Shown one piece after another: positions 1 through 5,118 of a stretch of DNA of 6,601 bases; the stretch's first letter is position 1; every line of letters starts with the position of its first letter. Position numbers and translations under genes: made by a program. This DNA comes from Bacteroidota bacterium (lineage in GTDB: Bacteria; Bacteroidota; Bacteroidia; B-17B0; Aurantibacillaceae), in the NCBI GenBank assembly GCA_947474485.1, contig CANJJP010000093.1, positions 1-6,601 on the forward strand, written 5' to 3'. A model generated the notes under the pieces. It was given only the letters and a program-made list of their open reading frames with translations. It searched no databases and had not been told where the DNA came from.

Positions 1-425
1 ATTGTTGTATAAGGTGTTCCTGTTGGATTTAATTGTTCAAAAAAGAACATGTGTTCTTGTCCTTCTTCAACCACTTCGTTTGAAATTGAATCAGCTGGGG
101 TTTTAGTTTCATCCAGTAAAATAATTTCAGCTAAGTAAGTTGTTGAGTCATTCAAAGTGATTAATGAATCTACTGCGTTTGGTAAAAAACCACCGGCGCT
201 TCCTCCGTCACCATCTGCATCCTTAAAAATAAAAGGAGAGCCTATAATTTGATTTCCAGTTATTGAGTCTTTAATATAAATCTTCATGGTTGTAATTACT
301 TCTCCTTGGTTTGTTGGAGCAGGATTAGTTGGCGCTGGATCCTCCTTTTTGTCTTTTTTGCAAGCCGCAAAAACTAATAAGCTCAGGACTACAATTGTCA
401 TGATTTTTGTTTTCATTTTTTTCAT
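1..425 (-). CDS. Exported lipoprotein next to a TonB receptor (3' end outside window)
   Basis: Only the first 141 codons are in the window, and the frame is open at the left edge. The start is the ATG at 425-423; the in-frame TAA at 443-441 blocks anything longer, and in-frame ATGs at residues 4 and 9 are alternatives. Residues 1-21 form a basic then hydrophobic signal peptide ending LLVFAAC, so Cys22 is the likely lipidated residue. A Lys/Asp/Glu-rich tether (CKKDKKEDP) and a Pro/Asn/Thr linker follow. The mature part has a DADGDGG stretch (69-75), a likely beta-rich segment (LAEIILLDET, 98-107) and an acidic run ending EEGQEHMFFF (120-129). From memory, similar Bacteroidota lipoproteins occur beside TonB-dependent receptors and are sometimes labelled as type 1 periplasmic-binding-fold superfamily, but no function is established. 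The start lies 67 bp after the receptor stop with no obvious promoter between, so co-transcription is likely. Asp-rich and His-containing patches would suit metal binding; that is inference. Confidence 0.83.
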   Translation of the reverse strand, partial: MKKMKTKIMTIVVLSLLVFAACKKDKKEDPAPTNPAPTNQGEVITTMKIYIKDSITGNQIIGSPFIFKDADGDGGSAGGFLPNAVDSLITLNDSTTYLAEIILLDETKTPADSISNEVVEEGQEHMFFFEQLNPTGTPYTT

Positions 426-492
426 TTTTAGTTTATTAACTTATCTTCACTTTAGCTTTTACATTTCTCACTGCAGTTGAAAAAATGGCTGG

Positions 493-2817
493 CTAATTCT
501 TTTTATCAAACACAGTAAAAGGAACATTCAGTCTAAATTGAATGTTTGTCCCAACTGCATTTGTGTAATATCTGAATCTGTCTAAATAATCTCTGTAAAT
601 TTTATTAGTAACGTTGCTTCCACTAATTCCAATTCCTAATTCTTGGTTTTTTACTTTTATTTTTGTTGCAACATCAAAGCCTACTAAATAGTATGAGCTT
701 GGAGGCGCTACGTAGTCGCTGTTTTGAGGGATGCGCCATTGTTTAGTTATGTACTCAAAAGATGCTGAAGCGTATGTTTTCTTAAAACGTTTTGTGTCTT
801 TTAATTTATAAGTTAAACTAGCCTCCACTCTATCAGAAGGCATCCAAACGAGCCAATCTTTGTTTGTTAAATCTTGTCCACGTAAAAACATTCCTTTTAA
901 TTGCACAAAAGTATTTTTCATAAACTCCACATTAATTTTATAATCAATTCCCGAAATCAATGCATCTGTTTGTTTATAATAAAATAAAGGAAAAGCACCT
1001 TTTATGGTAAGCTCCGGAACAGTTCCAGGACTCAAATAAATAAAACCCTTAAAATAATTTGAGTATGCTGTAATGTCTGCTTCAATACGTTTGTTTTTAA
1101 AACTGCCAGTGGTAATAAAACTATAACAGCGTTCTTGCTTTATTTTTTCATCCCCTTTTTCTATAGAAGCCGAACCATGGTGTAAGCCGTTTGAGTACAG
1201 TTCGTTTACAGCAGGTGCCCTCCAAGCAGTACTTAAATTGGTGAAAACATGAAAGTCATGTGTTGGTTTTAAAATCCATCCTGTATTTACACTTAAGTTT
1301 TTGAATTTTAAGAAGGGTGATTGTAATTCACTATTTTTATAATAATAGCTGTGCAAATATTTTTCATCGTAACGCACACCTAATTCTAATTCATAAGTGT
1401 GTTTAACATAACGCTCAATTGCAAATGCTCCCCAGGTATTATTAATAAAGTTAGGTATTAAATACCTACCCAAATACACATTAGTTTGGTTCATATAACT
1501 TGCCCCGTATGTTCCACGGAAAGAATTTATGTTATCGTGTTCCCATGCAATATCAATAGTTTTAGAGGTGATGCGGTAATCCAAATCAGCTTTTGTTGTA
1601 TCATAAGAACTAGAGTTTTTAGGAATGTGTTTATCAAACTCCTTTCTAATATTGTATTGATACGCTGCTGTTACATACAATCGCGAGCGCATGCCTGTGT
1701 GCACATGGAATTTTGATTTTACTAATTCGTGCTCAATCTCTTGCTTTGGCCTTCCGATATAATAAGAGAAAGCAGCTAAACTATCTTGCGGTTTAGCACT
1801 TGCAAATGCAGATTTTAAATCAGTAAGATTGCCAATGTGCGCTCCACTAAAAACGCCGATGGTAGAATTAAACTGTGAGTAAAAGAACTCAATACCAATT
1901 TTCTTACGATGATAACCTAAGGTGTACGAGAAATTTTTTTCTTGTACTCCAGTGTTTTTTAAATAATACTCGGGCGTTTTCATATTGCCCCCTTTTTTAA
2001 TAGTTCCTTGCACACGCCATGCAAAACCTTTCACCTTTTCAAAACTACCTTGCATAATACCTGATAATACTCCAGCTCTGCCATTCGACAGGCCAATTGC
2101 ATTTATTTCACCTGTTACAGCAGTAGTATCCGGCAAAGCATCTGGTTCTAACAAAATGGCTCCAGCAATTGCATCACTTCCATAACGAACGCTCGCTGCA
2201 CCTTTTACGATACTAATTTTCTTTGCTACAAACGGGTCGATTTCTGGTGCATGCTCATTGCCCCACTGTTGTCCTTCTTGGCGTATTCCGTTGTTTAAAA
2301 TCAAAATGCGATAACCTTGCAAACCATGTATCATCGGTTTTGAAATACTTGCCCCTGTATTAAGTGTTGTTATTCCAGCGCTTCCTTTTAAAGCATCTGC
2401 GAGCGTTTTGCCTTTGGCTTTATCAATTTCTTCTTGTTTTATGTTATCAATAGTTTGCGTTGGTTTGTAATCAACTTTTTCAATAATTTCTACATCAGCT
2501 AATTCATGTAAGCTATGAGGCAGTTTAACATTAACACTCGCGTTTTTTGATAAATTTAGTATGATAGAAGTATCCGTGCAGCCAACGTGTATTATTCGAA
2601 GGGTGTATATGCCAAGACAAAGATTGTCGATTTTAAACTCGCCTTCTTCGTTTGTATTAGTGCTAAAATCAATTTCCTTAACCGAAACAATAGTATACTC
2701 CAAAGGCTCACCGTTGTCCTTATCGGTAATCTTTCCGCTTAGCGAATAGGGGCATTCCTGCGCAAAGCTGTTTGCGAAAACGAGGAGAAATAATACTGTT
2801 TTTATTAATATTCGCAC
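493..2817 (-). CDS. TonB-dependent outer-membrane receptor, small-substrate (siderophore/metal) class
   Basis: This 774-residue protein is a ligand-gated outer-membrane channel driven by TonB-ExbBD. Residues 1-19 are a signal peptide (cleavage near FA|QE). Residues about 22-100 form a carboxypeptidase-like regulatory domain (SGKITDKDNGEPL; EEGEFKIDNL). The plug spans about 117-225, with the typical SVRYGSDAIAGAILLEPD run near its end, and the rest is a beta barrel finishing in alternating polar/hydrophobic residues and Phe-rich VPFTVF. The length matches small-ligand receptors and is well short of SusC-type glycan receptors (about 1000 residues). His189 in WGNEHAPE, and the terminal YRDYLDRFRYYTNAVGTN pattern, recall ZnuD-like receptors, so zinc or another metal is a reasonable but unproven substrate. 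The start must be GTG: TAA sits two codons upstream (2823-2821) and the first internal Met is residue 162. It begins 22 bp after yidD and is followed 67 bp later by a lipoprotein gene. Confidence 0.95.
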   Translation of the reverse strand: MRILIKTVLFLLVFANSFAQECPYSLSGKITDKDNGEPLEYTIVSVKEIDFSTNTNEEGEFKIDNLCLGIYTLRIIHVGCTDTSIILNLSKNASVNVKLPHSLHELADVEIIEKVDYKPTQTIDNIKQEEIDKAKGKTLADALKGSAGITTLNTGASISKPMIHGLQGYRILILNNGIRQEGQQWGNEHAPEIDPFVAKKISIVKGAASVRYGSDAIAGAILLEPDALPDTTAVTGEINAIGLSNGRAGVLSGIMQGSFEKVKGFAWRVQGTIKKGGNMKTPEYYLKNTGVQEKNFSYTLGYHRKKIGIEFFYSQFNSTIGVFSGAHIGNLTDLKSAFASAKPQDSLAAFSYYIGRPKQEIEHELVKSKFHVHTGMRSRLYVTAAYQYNIRKEFDKHIPKNSSSYDTTKADLDYRITSKTIDIAWEHDNINSFRGTYGASYMNQTNVYLGRYLIPNFINNTWGAFAIERYVKHTYELELGVRYDEKYLHSYYYKNSELQSPFLKFKNLSVNTGWILKPTHDFHVFTNLSTAWRAPAVNELYSNGLHHGSASIEKGDEKIKQERCYSFITTGSFKNKRIEADITAYSNYFKGFIYLSPGTVPELTIKGAFPLFYYKQTDALISGIDYKINVEFMKNTFVQLKGMFLRGQDLTNKDWLVWMPSDRVEASLTYKLKDTKRFKKTYASASFEYITKQWRIPQNSDYVAPPSSYYLVGFDVATKIKVKNQELGIGISGSNVTNKIYRDYLDRFRYYTNAVGTNIQFRLNVPFTVFDKKN

Positions 2818-2839
2818 TTTTTATGTACGAAGTAATTAT

Positions 2840-3049
2840 TTATGGAACTGGATCATATCCGTGCGGCCCCCAGGGGTGGCACTTGAAAATCCTCTTTAAA
2901 CTTAACCAGCCACCTTTTAGTGCCCCGTGCTTTTTTAATGCTTCAATACTGTATTGAGAGCAAGTAGGCTGAAACCTGCATGCAGCAGGAGTATGAGGGG
3001 AAATGACTGATTGGTAAAATTTAACCAATGCAATAAATAAATACTTCAA
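2840..3049 (-). CDS. yidD: Membrane protein insertion efficiency factor YidD
   Basis: YidD is a small protein at the inner face of the cytoplasmic membrane that helps YidC insert membrane proteins. All family landmarks are present in 69 residues: an N-terminal amphipathic/hydrophobic segment (KYLFIALVKFYQ), SVISP, the core CRFQPTCSQYSIEA (Cys24 and Cys30), KKHGALKGGWLSLKRI, then CHPW and the closing GYDPVP. The start is TTG at 3049-3047. An in-frame TAA three codons upstream (3058-3056) and the lack of any Met in the protein leave no ATG option, and the TTG aligns with the usual family Met. An A-rich tract precedes it. The common location for yidD is between rnpA and yidC near rpmH; here it lies 38 bp after a small His/Cys protein and 22 bp before a TonB receptor, probably in their operon. 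The identification is secure; the reason for this placement is unknown. Confidence 0.94.
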   Translation of the reverse strand: MKYLFIALVKFYQSVISPHTPAACRFQPTCSQYSIEALKKHGALKGGWLSLKRIFKCHPWGPHGYDPVP

Positions 3050-3087
3050 TTTTTTTTATTTAACAATGAATGAATAACTCAGTACTG

Positions 3088-3429
3088 TTAAACTGTGGGT
3101 GGACCCCTTAGAAAAGAAAGAGTGGTAATAAAATTTGGAAGTGCTTCTTGATAAAACGAAAAGGAAATATCTTCACTACTTTGTTTTAATGGAGAGCAAT
3201 CAATAATAAATTTGAAAACAGTAAAATAAACCGGAGTTTCAAATTTTTCTAAATCACAATTTTGAGTTGTATTGTCATTATTAAAAACATCCTCTAAAGC
3301 ATTGCCAGAGCGCAATTCCTGAGTGTGGTTATGACCCATTAATTTATGAATATATACCTTTGGAAATGCTGTAAAAAGTACAACAGCCAAAAGCACAAAA
3401 CTCATTATTATACGGATGTTCTTTTTCAT
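3088..3429 (-). CDS. Small exported or membrane-anchored protein with His cluster and C-terminal RGPP
   Basis: I do not recognise a named family with certainty. The 113-residue product starts at ATG 3429-3427, close behind a good promoter match. Residues 1-25 (KKNIRIIMSFVLLAVVLFTAF) are a signal peptide or membrane anchor. A His cluster follows (His28, His33, His35 in YIHKLMGHNH), then two separated Cys (Cys58 in NCDLEKF and Cys78 in IIDCSPL). The protein ends with FLRGPPTV. Small Bacteroidota proteins with an N-terminal anchor, His-rich stretch, CxxC-type motif and RGPP/RAPP end are, as I recall, found before TonB receptors and resemble DUF2946-type proteins; a role in metal handling is often assumed. 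Here Glu61 occupies the place where the second Cys of a CxxC would be. It is the first gene of the presumed operon with yidD, the receptor and the lipoprotein. The reading frame is convincing; the function is inference. Confidence 0.78.
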   Translation of the reverse strand: MKKNIRIIMSFVLLAVVLFTAFPKVYIHKLMGHNHTQELRSGNALEDVFNNDNTTQNCDLEKFETPVYFTVFKFIIDCSPLKQSSEDISFSFYQEALPNFITTLSFLRGPPTV

Positions 3430-3438
3430 TTATAGATA

Positions 3439-3471
3439 CAAATATATAAAACAAATTTGATTTGCTCCAAA
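3439..3471 (-). promoter_or_regulatory. Candidate Bacteroidota promoter for the small protein-yidD-receptor-lipoprotein operon
   Basis: On the minus strand TATATTTG (3446-3439) matches the Bacteroidota -7 consensus TAnnTTTG exactly. TTTG (3471-3468) lies 21 bp upstream, inside the accepted range for the -33 element. The -7 box ends only 9 bp before the ATG at 3429, so the transcript would have a very short leader or none. This is the only strong promoter match I see ahead of the four minus-strand genes. Confidence 0.55.
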
Positions 3472-3484
3472 TTTTGCATATTTG
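3456..3484 (+). promoter_or_regulatory. Candidate promoter for murF
   Basis: CATATTTG (3477-3484) matches TAnnTTTG apart from its first base, and TTTG (3456-3459) lies 17 bp upstream. The murF ATG follows 18 bp after the -7 box. The box pair overlaps the oppositely oriented promoter, so transcription in the two directions may interfere. The match is weaker than that on the other strand. Confidence 0.4.
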
Positions 3485-3502
3485 TATAAAATATAGCTTG
3501 CT

Positions 3503-4810
3503 ATGACAGACACAATTTCAACACTATATACCTACTATTTACAAGCGGGACAAAAAATTTGCACAGATACTCGAAAAGCAGAGAAAGGTGCTTTGTTTTT
3601 TGCTTTGCGTGGTCCAAACTTTAATGCAAATGAATTAGCACAAAAAGCATTGGACCTAGGATGTTCTTATGCAATTATTGATGATCCTAGTTTTAAAACA
3701 AGTGATAAAACCATTTTGGTTGAGGATAGTTTAAAAGCACTACAAGCTCTTGCTAATCACCATCGCAAACAATTAAGCATTCCGGTTTTAGGAATTACAG
3801 GAAGCAATGGTAAAACAACTTCTAAAGAATTGATAAATGCAGTTCTTTCTAAAAAATTTAAAACACTTGCAACCGAAGGTAATTTAAACAATCATATTGG
3901 TGTTCCTTTAACTCTATTAAGCATAACTAATGAACACGAATTTGCCATTGTTGAAATGGGTGCAAATCACCAAGGAGAAATTCATGAATTAAGTGAAATT
4001 GCAGAACCTGACTTTGGAATCATAACCAATATTGGAAAAGCCCATCTTGAAGGTTTTGGAGGAATTGAAGGAGTTAAAAAAGGGAAAAGCGAATTATATA
4101 AATACATAGTAACAAAAAAGGGAAAGATTTTTTTGCATGGAGATGATGATGTGTTGCAAGAACTTTCTAAAGACAACGACAAAATAACTTACGGCACAAA
4201 AAAACTGTATGATGTTGTTGGAAAAATTAAACCCGAAGCCGAAAAAGTTCAGTTTGCATGGCGCACAAGATATACAGCACCAGAATTACAGAAAGCTGAG
4301 TTTATCCCTACAAATATTGTAGGAATTTATAATTACTATAATTTGTTATGCGCAGCATGCGTAGGAAATTACTTTAAAGTTGAAGAGAAAGATATTAATG
4401 ATGCACTTTCTAATTACGAACCAAGCAACAATCGTTCGCAATTACATAAAACCGAAAGGAACACCTTGATATTGGATTATTATAATGCTAATCCTACGAG
4501 TATGCGCGCTGCAATTGAAAATTTTGCAAATATTAATGCAGAAAATAAAATGCTTATACTTGGTGATATGCTTGAGCTTGGAGAAGAATCCATAAACGAA
4601 CATGAAGCCATTATAGCATTGCTAAAAGAAAAAAACTTGAATGATCATTTGTTGGTTGGACCAATATTTCATTCTATCCAAACTGAAAAAAGTTTTGTTG
4701 ATTCGGATAAAATACTTGATTATTTACAATCACATCCATCAACAGAAAAAACCATTTTAATAAAAGGTTCGAGAGGAATTAAATTAGAGAAAGTACTTCC
4801 CGTATTGTAA
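3503..4810 (+). CDS. murF: UDP-N-acetylmuramoyl-tripeptide--D-alanyl-D-alanine ligase
   Basis: MurF uses ATP to join D-Ala-D-Ala to the UDP-MurNAc-tripeptide, the last cytoplasmic step of the peptidoglycan stem peptide. The 435-residue length is normal for the family. The N-terminal substrate domain (about 14-90) contains TDTRKAEKGALFFALRG. The central ATPase domain carries the P-loop GITGSNGKTT (97-106), then EGNLNNHIGVPLTLL (125-139), EMGANHQGEI (151-160) and NIGKAHLEGFG (176-186), which bear the acidic and His residues used for Mg/ATP. The C-terminal domain holds DYYNANPTSM (325-334), a version of the DxYNANP signature that separates MurF from MurC/D/E, and LGDMLELG. The ATG at 3503 gives the expected N-terminus and sits 18 bp after a promoter match. 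It is not beside other mur or division genes here, so it lies outside the classical dcw cluster, at least on the sides visible. No intact gene follows it in the same direction. Confidence 0.97.
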   Translation: MTDTISTLYTYYLQAGQKICTDTRKAEKGALFFALRGPNFNANELAQKALDLGCSYAIIDDPSFKTSDKTILVEDSLKALQALANHHRKQLSIPVLGITGSNGKTTSKELINAVLSKKFKTLATEGNLNNHIGVPLTLLSITNEHEFAIVEMGANHQGEIHELSEIAEPDFGIITNIGKAHLEGFGGIEGVKKGKSELYKYIVTKKGKIFLHGDDDVLQELSKDNDKITYGTKKLYDVVGKIKPEAEKVQFAWRTRYTAPELQKAEFIPTNIVGIYNYYNLLCAACVGNYFKVEEKDINDALSNYEPSNNRSQLHKTERNTLILDYYNANPTSMRAAIENFANINAENKMLILGDMLELGEESINEHEAIIALLKEKNLNDHLLVGPIFHSIQTEKSFVDSDKILDYLQSHPSTEKTILIKGSRGIKLEKVLPVL

Positions 4811-5040
4811 ATGATAGCCGACACACATAGACTCTATTTAAGAGAAATGACGACTGCTGATGCCGATCAGCCTATGAATTAAATATCCATCCTGAAGAAA
4901 TACAATACACGGGTGATGAGGCCTTTGAATCCATTGAAGAAGCAAAGCTATTACTGAGCAATTACGATCATTACAAAAAGTATGGTTTTGGAAGAAGTTA
5001 TTTATGTTGGTGATTAAGACCTTCAAATGAGGAAGTTGAA
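4811..5040 (+). pseudogene. Decayed GNAT-family N-acetyltransferase remnant
   Basis: An ATG immediately after the murF TAA opens a GNAT-like N-terminus of the RimJ/RimL type: HRLYLREMTTADADQ, ending at a TAA (4880-4882). The homology continues one frame over from 4873: YELNIHPEEIQYTGDEAF, then ESIEEAKLLLSNYDHYKKY and GFGR, until a TGA at 5011-5013. A single-base deletion near 4871-4872 would rejoin the two pieces. After GFGR the acetyl-CoA-binding core is missing; WxxLRPSNEEVE (about 5008-5037) could be a distant scrap of the WCGL segment following an internal deletion. Intact relatives are about 170-180 residues, so over half is gone. It directly abuts murF and was presumably co-transcribed with it. 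No intact gene lies between murF and 5119 on either strand. I am fairly sure of the family for the first 70 codons and unsure of the tail. Confidence 0.72.
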
Positions 5041-5065
5041 AACTATCTTACAATGATTAGTGTCG

Positions 5066-5095
5066 ATTATTTAAGTATAGATGTACTTAAGTAAT
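5066..5095. terminator. AT-rich hairpin between converging genes, candidate bidirectional terminator
   Basis: ATTATTTAAGTA (5066-5077) pairs with TACTTAAGTAAT (5084-5095) around a 6-base loop TAGATG, giving 12 pairs of which one is G-U. It sits between the plus-strand murF/GNAT remnant and the minus-strand PKD gene (stop at 5119), where a shared terminator would be expected. It has few G-C pairs and no long T tract on either side, so it is a weak candidate; a chance palindrome in AT-rich DNA is possible. Confidence 0.4.
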
Positions 5096-5118
5096 AGTTG
5101 TAAAACGGAGATAATAAC

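Noticed and set aside
286..480. 64-codon plus-strand reading frame with hydrophobic segments
   Set aside because: It is the complement of the lipoprotein signal peptide and tether; hydrophobicity arises from reading A-rich codons backwards as T-rich ones.
1486..2749. Several 60-76-codon plus-strand frames inside the receptor gene
   Set aside because: They lie wholly opposite a well-supported 774-residue receptor and show no family motifs.
3060..3091. Inverted repeat TTAACA ... TGTTAA and palindrome CAGTACTG between the small gene and yidD
   Set aside because: The arms are 6 bases with a 20-base gap and overlap the stop codon of the small gene. In AT-rich DNA this is within chance, and a terminator there would cut the presumed operon.
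4838..5026. 62-codon minus-strand reading frame in the murF-PKD gap
   Set aside because: It has no recognisable motif or signal and lies opposite the GNAT-like remnant, whose plus-strand translation is clearly protein-like.
4991..5055. A possible HAD-phosphatase scrap (EEVIYVGD, stop, DLQMRK) in a third frame
   Set aside because: It resembles the GD..D motif of HAD enzymes, but it is under 20 residues, contains a stop and has the wrong spacing between the Asp residues. Chance is as likely, and it overlaps the GNAT tail.
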